Source: Asterias amurensis (taxonomy: Eukaryota > Echinodermata > Asteroidea > Forcipulatida > Asteriidae). From it: 64,000 bases of DNA. The notes below the pieces were generated by a model. The model did not search any database. It saw only the letters and a program-made list of their open reading frames with translations, and was not told where the DNA came from. The stretch is from assembly GCF_032118995.1 (NCBI RefSeq), contig NC_092648.1, forward strand, positions 4,603,001 to 4,667,000, given 5' to 3'. The position numbers and the translations under genes were made by a program. Every line of letters starts with the position of its first letter. Position 1 is the first letter of the stretch. This document shows positions 13,601 through 22,400 of the stretch, one piece after another.

Positions 13601-14052
13601 GAATTATCTCAATCTCATTTATTTGACTATTGAAATTGAATTAACTAGAAATTAAATAAATTTTACTAACACATGAAGAAGACACAAAATGTAGACTCAT
13701 TCTGTTCTTGACACTTTAAAAGGTGAAGACAAAACGCGAATTATTCTCCCAGCTAGTGTCGTCTCGATGCGAACTATCCGCCGTTTATTTGAACGTGTAT
13801 ACCCACCACTGGCACTGTGCCTGGGACCTGGGTGACCACGAGGGCGGGCGATGTCGGCCGGTCGTGGCCAGTAACGAAAATGTCTCCAAGTTTCTTTCCA
13901 TTCTTTGTGTGAAAATCCATTCAAACCCAAATCATCGTCTTCACAAACATATCAGTAACTCACCGTCACACTTTTGTGGTAGCTGTGTCCATGGAACTCG
14001 GTAAAATCTTGAATTCGTTGGACAAGATGCACAGAGACATGTTGACTGCCAT
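4547..14052 (-). CDS. Uncharacterised repeated-exon locus, copy 1 (possibly broken)
   Basis: I do not recognise this gene. On the minus strand, a 5' exon (14052-13964) is followed by exon-like modules in two families, each bounded by an AG acceptor and, except A3, a GT donor. Type A lies at 12426-12332, 11599-11493, 9877-9771, 9175-9061 and 6150-6045; type B at 8032-7927, 6604-6473 and 5614-5520; a candidate last exon C at 4686-4547 ends in TAA. Most type A modules share the open frame PLSDEVYLSKSRCMM-; B2 and B3 share GCHLHRDxLI. Splice phases suggest coding origin: exon 1 ends in phase 2, A and B accept phase 2, B2 is symmetric, B3 ends in phase 1 and C accepts phase 1. Against an intact gene: the exon 1 frame reaches TGA (GTG TGA) before its donor, where the second copy has CGA; B1 has in-frame stops; the A3 donor reads ATAAG. 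It could be a decayed multi-exon gene or a noncoding transcript with amplified exons. Confidence 0.35.
5188..5373. repeat. Foldback MITE, AGACCGATCC family, short copy
   Basis: Left end ATAGACCGATCCATTAAGC; right end TAATGGATTAGTCG is an imperfect complement. The left end matches the termini of the larger element at 30451-31029. Confidence 0.45.
5520..5614 (-). other. Exon-like module B3
   Basis: On the minus strand, acceptor GAAAACAG and donor TCAG-GTAAAT flank 95 bp that translate, in phase 2, as EGCHLHRDSLIMQEDVRDLQ and onward without a stop. It is about 80% identical by eye to B2 over the shared part. Its end (phase 1) fits exon C. Confidence 0.45.
6045..6150 (-). other. Exon-like module A5
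   Basis: A long T-run acceptor (TTTTTTTTTAG) and CAG-GTAAGA donor flank 106 bp. The phase 2 frame is open and reads MPLSDEVYLFNSRCMMHFLP. Confidence 0.5.
6473..6604 (-). other. Exon-like module B2
   Basis: Acceptor GATACAG and donor AACAG-GTAAGG. The 132 bp are fully open in the phase 2 frame (KGCHLHRDLLINQVDVMRPA ... VQRERVREMNCSLLDN) and symmetric in phase, so it could be skipped or included without shifting frame. Confidence 0.5.
7927..8032 (-). other. Exon-like module B1 (degenerate)
   Basis: Acceptor GGTACAG and donor AATG-GTAAGT are both good, but a 1-bp-scale difference after TAAGGACGTC shifts the frame relative to B2/B3, and stops follow in the B frame. Probably a dead or noncoding copy. 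Confidence 0.4.
8170..8780 (+). mobile_element. LINE ORF1-like fragment
   Basis: Broken plus-strand frames contain VEELHNLSCRNIICLHGIP followed by KGAEGNQ, resembling the (R)RNN(L/I)xxxGIPE core of the coiled-coil/RRM ORF1 proteins of non-LTR retrotransposons. No long uninterrupted frame remains. Recognised only by this motif, so family level is uncertain. Confidence 0.4.
9061..9175 (-). other. Exon-like module A4
   Basis: Acceptor GATATTTAG and donor AGAG-GTAAGAACC flank 115 bp. Open in phase 2, reading MPLSDEVYFFIKSRCMMRML. Slightly longer than the other A modules through small insertions. Confidence 0.5.
9410..9500 (+). repeat. tRNA-like SINE head (fragment)
   Basis: TGGTCTAGTGGTAGGACATC resembles an A box and GGTTCATATCC a B box, spaced as in a tRNA. 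The A-box segment is itself duplicated (two 'atcagtggtcta' copies). No cloverleaf-quality acceptor stem, so this is a SINE fragment rather than a tRNA gene. Confidence 0.4.
9535..9660. repeat. TTAA MITE, left-half fragment
   Basis: AAAAGACACTGGACACCTTCGG followed (shortened) by the family words cttggtgtatctcaac and gcgagattataatgg, then an unrelated short inverted repeat (GTATACTCTGCTCG / CGAGCAGAGTATTC) up to about 9727. Confidence 0.65.
9771..9877 (-). other. Exon-like module A3 (donor lost)
   Basis: 107 bp aligned with the other A modules (PLSDEADLSKSRCMW in the A frame). The acceptor GTATTTAG is kept, but the expected GTAAG donor reads ATAAG, so it could not be used as a normal internal exon. 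Confidence 0.45.
10297..10680. repeat. TTAA MITE, full length
   Basis: Begins TTAAAGGCAGTGGACACTA and ends with the degraded complement (TAGTGTCCACTGACTTAA). It contains the internal palindrome GAGACCTCAAGTTC / TCTGAGGTCTCG that marks the 'cgagacctc' subfamily. Confidence 0.85.
10716..11040 (+). repeat. tRNA-derived SINE, family 1 (poly-A variant)
   Basis: Head TGGCCTAGCAGTTAAGAGC (A box) and GGGTTCGAATCCC (B box) of tRNA type, then a body shared with 52030-52390 and 57419-57607 (complement), ending in an A-rich tail of TTAAAAAAAAATTAAAAAAA type. Confidence 0.75.
11098..11464. repeat. TTAA MITE, full length, opposite orientation
   Basis: Starts TTAAAGGGAAGGTACACG and ends TAGTGTACTTTCCCTTTAA. 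It is closest to the copy at 3710 (both carry the 'gacttctagctagaagtc' centre), read in the opposite direction. Confidence 0.8.
11493..11599 (-). other. Exon-like module A2
   Basis: Acceptor TTTTCATTTAG and donor ACAG-GTATGT flank 107 bp. The A frame is open (MLLSDEVYLSKSRCLITC), but the acceptor would place it one base out of the phase of A4/A5 unless the AG one base later is used. Confidence 0.45.
12332..12426 (-). other. Exon-like module A1
   Basis: 95 bp with acceptor TTTTTAG and donor AACAG-GTAAAT. Same length and same closing sequence (TTCAAGGATG..CAACAG) as the first A module of the inverted copy at 61145-61239, which argues that the two loci descend from one arrangement. Open reading: SLLDEVYHISMLPIIKVRF. 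Confidence 0.5.
12698..12813. repeat. Foldback MITE, CCGTATGGCGCCACCAC family
   Basis: 116 bp bounded by TTCCGTATGGCGCCACCAC and its exact complement. Interior 'ggatatctcattgaggtaaac'-type sequence is shared with 13010-13125, 24284-24393 and the half copy at 25110. Confidence 0.9.
12832..13352. repeat. Large palindromic element with nested MITE
   Basis: Left arm 12832-12910 (GGCCAATTGTACTTCTAG ... AGGGGTCTCATAT) is the complement of right arm 13271-13352. The interior carries the separate foldback MITE 13010-13125, so a younger palindrome sits inside an older one. Confidence 0.75.
13010..13125. repeat. Foldback MITE, CCGTATGGCGCCACCAC family (nested)
   Basis: Same termini and length (116 bp) as the copy at 12698, opposite orientation. 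Together they form closely spaced inverted copies about 200 bp apart. Confidence 0.9.
13372..13433. repeat. Short hairpin MITE, TAGTTGCGATAACGTAACC family
   Basis: Arms TAGTTGCGATAACGTAACCC and GGGTTACGTTATCACAACTA with a loop of about 20 bp. Other copies at 34971-35054 and, half, at 24607-24653. Confidence 0.85.
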
Positions 14053-14140
14053 CTATTTCTCTTTAAAAATGGCGGTGCTTTACGTCACGTGTGATCGAGC
14101 TACGCAAGCGCATGCAGCTTCCAGAAACTAATTTGCATAA
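13470..14140 (-). promoter_or_regulatory. Duplicated promoter and 5' region, copy 1
   Basis: This segment is homologous, in inverted orientation, to about 59430-60150. Conserved blocks on the minus strand are: ATGCAAAT (octamer, 14131-14138 complement) followed by TAGTTTCTG and GCGCTTGCGTA; then CACCGCCATTTTTAAAGAGA just before the start codon; then the exon and its donor; then an intronic block ending GTCGTCTCGATGCGAAC. The spacing octamer-to-ATG is 86 bp here and 97 bp in copy 2. No TATA box seen. Promoter function is inferred from position and conservation. Confidence 0.5.
13964..14052 (-). other. 5' exon of uncharacterised locus, copy 1
   Basis: From ATG to the donor ACG-GTGAGT, 89 bp, the same length as copy 2. 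Reads MAVNMSLCILSNEFKILPSS, then MDTATTKV and TGA. Copy 2 reads through at that codon (CGA). The exon is probably untranslated or truncated here. Confidence 0.45.
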
Positions 14141-14254
14141 TTAACAGGGGGCAGAAAAGGGGGCGTTCTCATAAAATCGTCATAATTTTGGTTGACTGTT
14201 TTTATCAATAATGTCCAAAGTTACAATCCTACCCGAAAGCCCACTAGTGCCATT

Positions 14255-14510
14255 TTTATTTTATGCAGTTATTTACAATTTCAATTCATTTATTTGCATT
14301 TCCAATGCATTTAATTATGTTTCCAACGCCTTTATTTATAATTCCAATGCATTTTTTTCCCCCAATGTAGTTATTTATATTTCCAATGCATTCATGTTTA
14401 ATTATATTCACTCCATTTATATAATAATAATTTGTTGCACTGCATTTATTCTTATTATCACTGCATTTATATTTTCAATGCATTTATTTAAAATTTTAGT
14501 GCAATTTTTA
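14255..14510. repeat. AT-rich short tandem repeat
   Basis: Degenerate array of a 20-24 bp unit (TTCCAATGCATTTATTTATA type), about ten copies. No coding meaning. Confidence 0.75.
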
Positions 14511-15435
14511 GGCAGCTGATCTTAAAAATAATCACAATAACTGCTTTAATATAGGCACCAAACTACGAAAGGTTGCAAGGGACATAAAGAGAAAAGAAAG
14601 ACACAGTGTTAGGGTAAAACTGAAATAATGTTCTTTATTACTGGTGTAATTATTACATATATTTAAGTAATACATTCTTGGTGTATAATCATGCATTGAC
14701 TCCATGAAATGTGCCAAAGAATTAAAGTACCCCAAATTAGTCCCTGCTTACAGTACAATACAGGGAACAATTTTGTCTTAACAAAATTTACATTTCAAAA
14801 TATTTAGACTGCCCTTTTTGTGTATTCACTGAATGCTTAGTAGCAAATGATGATTTTGAGTTGCAACTGATGACATTGTGTAGCATTTTGCCACGCTATG
14901 CAGGGAAAAGTGTTCGCAGCAATTATACATTATAGTTATGACTGTCTTACTTTCAGCGTTTTTGAGTATCAAGGGTGCGTTTTCGCAATGTGAACTGATA
15001 ACTTTTTAAGTCACTTGCAAATAAGTAACCAATGGCTAATTCAACGAATGCGAAAATGCACCCTGTTATGGAGTCATTATAAGATTTTTGCTATTTTGTA
15101 AATAATTTTACCAACAAGCACTAATTCCTACGTTTGAATGCTTTTCTAATGACAGACACTTTATCTAAAAGGATCTCGAGACTTTGCAAAACATTTGTAA
15201 GGCAATTCAAAATGTTTACTTTGTTTACTCAAATAATTACTAAAAACGTCTTGCACCAAGACTATAAGGCTAGAGTTCTATTTCAATGACTAGCAGGATA
15301 GGTGCAAGGATTCGCAAATCAGTCATTCAATACTGCTCATACATGCAATCATAAAATACAAATTTATACATTATTTTCATACAATAAGAAATAAATTTCC
15401 TTTAAGAATACCACTGAATTAATATTATACAATTG

Positions 15436-15973
15436 TTAAAGGGACACACCGGCCGAATTGGGCTATTTGGGCTACAAAATAGACTAAGATATGACTTCAA
15501 TGGTCTTCCAGGAATGAAGAAGAACAGTCCTTAAAAAAAATCATCAAATTTAGCCGTTTTTGAGCATTTTAAGACAAAAACGCAGGCTGCGTGATTGTTC
15601 TAACCAAAAAGTGGTACAAACAATCACGTGACCTTCGGGGCTAGTTTTACTTTCAGCCGTCTAAAAGTAACTTACTTAACCAAATTTAAATATTTTTTTT
15701 ACAAAACTATTTACAAATAATTGACGAAAAAGATCAAGTATTCAAATTATCGCTACAAAATTTAAATAATGGTGAAAAATCTAACGTAAGATTCACATTC
15801 AAAGAGTCTGTGTAACGGAAGCTTGTTATATGGCCGCTTTTTTTTCTTTTTCCATTTTTCGCTAAATACGTGACATTTTGATGATTTTTTTTTACAGCAA
15901 CCATCTGTAAAAACATTATTTATGATTCTACACCCCTAAATTGCGTAAACGATGAGCCGGTGTGTCCCTTTAA
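15436..15973. repeat. TTAA-flanked MITE, AGGGACACACCGG ends
   Basis: 538 bp. Left TTAAAGGGACACACCGGC; right CCGGTGTGTCCCTTTAA. The TTAA at both ends could be a piggyBac-type target duplication, though it is also part of the palindrome. No transposase remnant inside. Lies just downstream of the PHYH stop codon. Confidence 0.85.
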
Positions 15974-16017
15974 GATTTATTATTATCAGCAAATAATTAC
16001 TTCTTGCTAAAGGTACT

Positions 16018-16404
16018 GGACACCTTTGGTAATTGTCGAAAACCAATGTGGCTCATAATTGGACCGGCATTTGTATCCAGTTTCCTTGACATTGTCAAAT
16101 AGCAAGTTGTTAAAAATTTGGGCTCAATTGGCCATCAAATTTGCAAGTAGAGAATAGTGAGAGAAAAAACACCCTTGTTGCATAAATTTCTATGCTTTCA
16201 GATGCCATGAAAAGGCTTTGTACCTGAAGTATTTTATTATTTGAGGGAGAAATTACCTCTTTCTCCAAAACTATGTTACTTCAGAGGGAGCCGTTTCTAA
16301 AAAATGTTTTATTCTATTTAACAGCTGTCCATTGCTTGTTACCCAGTATGTTTTTATGCCAACAACTATTTTGAGTGATTACCAATAGTGTCCAGTGCCT
16401 TTAA
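16018..16404. repeat. TTAA MITE, full length
   Basis: AAAGGTACTGGACACCTTTGG at the left (shortened) and AGTGTCCAGTGCCTTTAA at the right. It abuts the PHYH last exon region (64 bp from the stop codon), so it probably lies in the PHYH 3' UTR or flank. Confidence 0.8.
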
Positions 16405-16467
16405 AACCTAAAGTGCAAATCAAAATGTAGCGTGACCCTTTAATATCAATCATCTTGAATGGAGCCA

Positions 16468-19400
16468 TTACAGATTAACATCATGTCCATGAACGAGACG
16501 ACCTTTGAACTTCCAAACATCCTAAAAAAGTCATACAAACAAAACAATTGTTATTGATCAGTTCTATTTGTAGGGATGCACTATTGTTTGGCAGAGGTGC
16601 CAATATTAGTATCATGCAATCAGGGAGATTTTCTACAACAATCAAGGAGATATTTAGAATTAGGCCATGTCCGAAACGGCGACTTCGGCTACAGCTACGG
16701 CTAGATCGCGCGCGTCTGCCATTCTTCAACACTGATAGACGCGCTGATCTAGCCGTAGCTGTAGCCGAAGTCGTCGTTTCGGACACGGCCTTACATTCAC
16801 TATAATTGCAAAGGTCTTGGATTTGATTCTCACTCAAGTAAAATGCCTATTGGTTTTTTCTAGAGCTCAGGAAAGTACTGACATTGCTTTATACACACAT
16901 CAGTGATTGTGGGTTAAACCAAAGTTAATATTCTTTATCCCCGTTTCAGAAAGGTGCCCCAAAGATGTGCCGAACAAGATTCTGAATTAAGTACATGAAA
17001 AGTTGAACGACTGAAAGATCGACTGTTGCAGTCATTCAGAGCAAATCTGGAGCGTCTTTGTTTCAGAAAATTATCTTGTCATAAACCTACAGAAATGTTA
17101 CGTTAAGTTTTCGCCTGTTGAAGCCTAACTTAAACAGTTAGTTTAAACTCAATTAAAGACTTACCATGTATTGGAGATCTATGCTGTCACCATACTTCCT
17201 CTTGACAATTTGGAAGACCTCGTCGGCGATGTTTTGCTGGACGGTTCCTTGGACATCTATATAGTGGCACTCCGCTGCCGCATAATGGCAAGAAATTGCC
17301 TGAGAATTGCAAAAGGAAATATGATTCAGTCATTTCTTATAAATCCAGCAGTCAATTTGGGTGCTTGGCTGTCTTCAAGGTATAGACATTAAGGCAGGTC
17401 TACAGAGCCCTCACAGGCCTGATACTACTTCCTGGAGGCACTGAAGGCAATGGACCCTTCCCATGAAACATGCTAATTACATTCACGCATGCGCACTGAC
17501 CCTGTTGGTTGGCAAACACCATAGAGTTATGCACTAAGCAGACGCGCAATCGCGTCTGCTTCACGCAACCACTAGCCGCGTACAAAACAGCGCGATGTTC
17601 CCTCATTTTGCCAATCAAAACGTTAGTGCCCACGCGCTATGTGCAATTTACACATTGCCCTTTCAAAAACGAAGCATACAGGCCTGCCCTCAGTTTTAAG
17701 AAAATTCATGATTAAAATCTGGTTTCTGAGAAGCGAATGCAATGCGTATTTTAACGTCACAAACTTGCGACGAACATTTCGCAAACATTTGTAGACTCAA
17801 CAGACTCAAATTCAACATGAGAACATCTTTGTTTCTTAAAGTTGTTCCACCGTGATGCATTATTATTCAATTGTAAAACACAAAACCACCAGACTTGTTC
17901 GATCTTGAGTTAACTGATACTACACTAAAAGCATTGGACGCTGGGCTGCGGTCCTTTGAAATATCAAGCCATAAGAAGCTTAACGTCCCATCCGAAAGGA
18001 CAAAGCATCATGGTTAAATGTCTTGCTTTTAGGACACAGGTGTCATGACTGGGACTCAAAGTCACACTCTGCTGATAACAGAACACCAGAGCTTAACTGC
18101 TAGGCCAAATACACAAAACAAGGTAAGACTAAGTATACATGTACGTAGGGGAAATAAAACCAAGAATACTTCCACTAAAGTTTGGGGGAAATGTTATACC
18201 TTTCTGAATCCTTCAGTGCGGTTCATGCCAGAGCCATGGATCAGGAGTGGATGAAAGAATACAGTGTCTCCCTTCTCCATCACAAGATGCACACGGGGAT
18301 GGTCAGGGTTATAGTCACGGATACCATGATACATCTTATTCACACCACCCTGGGGAGAACGAATGCAAATAATAATTATAGTAATTATAATAATACACCG
18401 CATTTGTATAGCGCATATCACTGCTTAAGTCCCTATGCGCTGGATAGGAAACGACAAAAACAACAGGAAAAGAAAAACAAACAGAAGAACAAGTTAAGAT
18501 AAATGTGAATAGATGAGTTTTAAGGCGATTTTTGAATTGCCCAACCGTGACTGCTTTCTTAACAGACTCTGGTATGCCATTCCACAGTTCAGCTGCAGAT
18601 ACTTGGAATGACCAAAGATTCATTTTGAAGAGTAAATAATTCACAATTCTCTGGTTTTTTAATCAACATACAATACAACTTACTTACAAAAAAAAAGCAA
18701 CTCTATTTTTTGACAGGGACTTTGTGTAAATTCTTATCGTGTTGAATTTTTATTTCGGAAATCAAAATTTAGGCAACAATGAGTTGCTGTTGAACATTGA
18801 GTTGACTCTGATGGTATATCAGATAGAAAAATGACCTTTAACCTTCTTGAAAACCTTTCATAATGTGTATGGGGCAAGAGATAGTGCCAAGTGTTTTAGT
18901 AGCTCTATGCAAATAGCACAGAACACAAAGCCAGGCAGAAATGATGTAAACATTGCTGTTAATGGATAATTTGAAACAATGAATCAACCTTATTTTGTCT
19001 GGTAACCTTCTAGTTTCGCTCGGCCCCAGCGGCCAGTCTATCCAGGACCGCTGGGATGGGCTAATCACTAATCACAGATTCTTGTTCAGGAAGTACATCA
19101 TGCGTACAGTGCATAGAAATATGGCGCAGTGTTGAGTGTGATGCATGATGTAACTGCGCACGTTTGCCCATCCCAGCGCCTTTGGTTAAAGCAAGGCGCT
19201 GGGGACGAGCCAACCTTCTAGTCAACAACATTGTTTTGTGCAGAGCTTGTGCTCAAGCAGCACTATGGGTGCGTTCGATTACCTTCCCCGGGTCGACCCC
19301 GGTGTGTGGCGTTTTCTTTTTCCAGGACGAACGTGTGCAGATAATTACCCACGCTCGTCCTGGGATAAAAAACCGCCACACACCGGGGTCGACCCAGGGA

Positions 19401-22400
19401 AGCTAAACGAACGCACCCTATGTTTACCTGGGTGATTCACAATAGACCTTAATGCAGTTTGGCTATTCTGGTAAGCACAATGTCAGGCCTGGAATTTTAT
19501 TTGTGAGAGGGCAAGGCCGTTTTCATTTTGCTTAGGGCACTGCATGGGAAACTTTTGAAGGGGCACCAAGGCCAAGACCAGGGCAACAAAGGGCATGGCA
19601 TTCGTAGCCTCCATGAAATCCCAGGTTGCTAAGCTTAAACAGCTCTATGCATTGGGTTCTACACTAACCTGCCATTTTGGATATTCATGCTGGAGTAGCT
19701 CAGTCTTATGGGTACCGGGTAGCACAACTAAGCAGCCATTGGAGCGGTTCACCTTCTCCATAGCTGTCCATGAACAGACGATACGATCAGCTGGTCTGAA
19801 GGGGAAGTAATGAAGATCCTGGTGCATGGGGTGACGAGACGATTTGGATCCTAAGAAGTTAAGACCAATAAAAAAACAGGAAAAAATAAATGGTGGAAAA
19901 CTAAACAGGAAAAACTTAACATCTGATCTGGTCCTAACTTCATGGCTCTGCTTACTGTAAGCAAAGAAATGGCGCTTGAGGAAGCAGGGAATTCTGCACT
20001 CACATGAACATCAAGCTTATTTCACAGGTACTCCACGGCTACTAGGCATTCTACACTTACACAGCTAACGCAAAAATTTGGCGCTTGCAAGTAAGCGGAG
20101 AATGGTGTTTGAAAGCGCAGAATCAGAAGATAAGCAGAGCCATAAAATTGGGCCTCGCAGAGTGTGGGTTCAATCCAGGTCATAACCCTTGTGTTCTTAA
20201 GCAAGACACTTAACTATTTTTGATTCGCCTTTGGACGACAAAACGAACGCTGTAAGTTCTGTGTGTGTTATGTTTCATGCATAAAAGAACTCAATGCACT
20301 TATCAGAAAGAGAAGGGGTACGCCCCAGTGTTCCTGGTCTGATCGGCAGCATATTGTGCCACAGCACTTCTAAACAATTACACATTAAATGGTGCTATAA
20401 AATTGGGCCCTGGAACTGAGAGGTTAATTTAAATTTAATAATTCTCCAAAGGAACCACAATCATTTGTCTTATTGCATGGGGCACAAACATCTCCATGAC
20501 TTGGTTTGGGCATTTTAAAACAAATTTTAACAAATTAATCTGAGCTTTTTATGATAGTTGGGACAATGTATTTATATGAATCTTTTTCTAAGAATTAGAA
20601 TTTGATTTAACTTACCTGCATCTGGGGGCTTGTTTATCAGCATGGTGTGCATTGCTTTGATGTTAGGCCCAGTAAAACACTCGACGTACTTTATAATCTG
20701 AGAGAACAAAAAAGGTATTCACTGGCTTTATTAAGGTATCCCAAACAGTCACATGCGAAGAGTGAACGGACACAGTTTAAGTCAAGAACAATTTACTAGA
20801 GAGCGGTATTTGAACAGTCGACCTCCGGATTAACCTGCCATCACTCTACCAACTGGTCTCGATGTATCTTGCCCCATGTTGGTGGTCTCTCTATTTTGTC
20901 AATATCTTTGTTCAGGTGTGCCAGTCAATAGCCACTCAACTATTAACTGCCTAGTAGCCATGAATCACACCAACTATTTGTGTAGTAAACGTGGCGGCCC
21001 GATTGACCAAGTAGTTGAACAAACAGTAATCAAAATTAACAGTCGCGACTTTGAAACTAGTCGCACTGTCTCCTAGCCTTACTGAATAACATACCTCTGG
21101 TGTGCTGCAATATTGAAACAGCACAGGATCATCCTGGTATTCCTGAAGCTTGGTAACAGCTTGTTCCCCTTCTTTAAACTCTGACTTGGCGATGGCTACA
21201 TCACGCATTACCACCATACCTCTCGAGTCCACCGTACCATTGCATATGTCTGCAAAACGCTGCCTAAGATTAAACAAAAAGAATGAGTGTACATGGTAAG
21301 GACATGCTGAGCTTGCTGGTGTCAATGGCCCGACTGAGGGACACTGTTCCCGTGGCAGACTACAAACCACCTGTGGACACCTTGTGCCGGGACTCTCCTC
21401 GCCTGCGACGGGAGGAGCTGCGTACAGCAATGGGAGACCAGCGTGTTTGGAGGGCCATCATCCGATGCTCCGCATTGACTGAATGAATGAATGCCCAAGT
21501 CAGTTATGCATAGCCCTCATCTTGAGGCTTCTTCTGATAACACCAAGATTAGGGCAAGAAGGCTGAGATTAGCAGGTCACTGTCTCAGACATACTGAGCT
21601 GGCAGTGAGCAGGCTGGTGCTTTGGGCCCCTACTCAGGGACACTGTTCCCGTGGCAGACCACAAACCACCTACATGTATGTGGACACCTTGTGTCGGGTC
21701 TCTGGCCTGAGAAGGGAGGAGCTACGTACAGCAATGGGAGACCAGCATGTTTGGAGGGCCACCATCCGATGCTCCGCATTGACTGAATGAATGAATGTTG
21801 AGGCACACAGTAGGAAGAATATCATGCCTGTTGTGTAGATTTCCCTTTTTATCAGACAAACAACTTTGTTATGGTGACAACAAAAAAGGAAATGGTTAAA
21901 AGCCCAATAATCTTTGTGCAATTTCTTCAACAACAACAAGGGAAACCAGCTGATCAGCTGAAAGTTGCACGCCTGATGTATGAATTGTACAAAGTGATAC
22001 TAAATTTCCATTTTCAAACTTGGAACAATTTAAATAATACCTGCATTGGTCAATTAGGTTATGGGATACAAGATTGCGCACCACCAAGAAGCCATCTTTC
22101 TCAAATGAAGCCACTTGTTCGGGGCTTAGCAGAGTGTTGGGTAAAACATACTGGGGGTTGGTCGAGCTGCTGCCTGATGATGGCTGAGCTGAGCCTGCAC
22201 TGGTATCATTTCTGATCTGTCAGTTGTCTATTGTTAAGGTCTATCAAAAGAATCCTCTTTTGGAATGTCACATTAATAATAACACAGGCAAGGAAACAAG
22301 CAGAGGTGAGAATGATCAGGTGGATGTGTGGGGGTGTCTCTGGCTAGAGGACCTACAAATACAACGATTGTTTGTCCCTCTTTTAGTTATACTAAGGGAA

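Noticed and set aside
13723-14004. Gene on the opposite strand of the duplicated 5' region (MELGKILNSLDKMHRD / MELSKILDLLDKIHRD)
   Set aside because: The short peptides look protein-like in both copies, but the frame stops at once in copy 2, no consistent acceptor precedes it, and all downstream modules splice in the other direction.
16548-16805. Arg-rich open frames around 16480-16840
   Set aside because: They read through a perfect hairpin MITE, which explains the symmetric amino acid pattern.
21283-21486. Host gene suggested by [13 protein letters not shown] open frames
   Set aside because: Matches the carboxy end of non-LTR retrotransposon ORF2 and ends in a GAATGAATG tail; duplicated within an intron.
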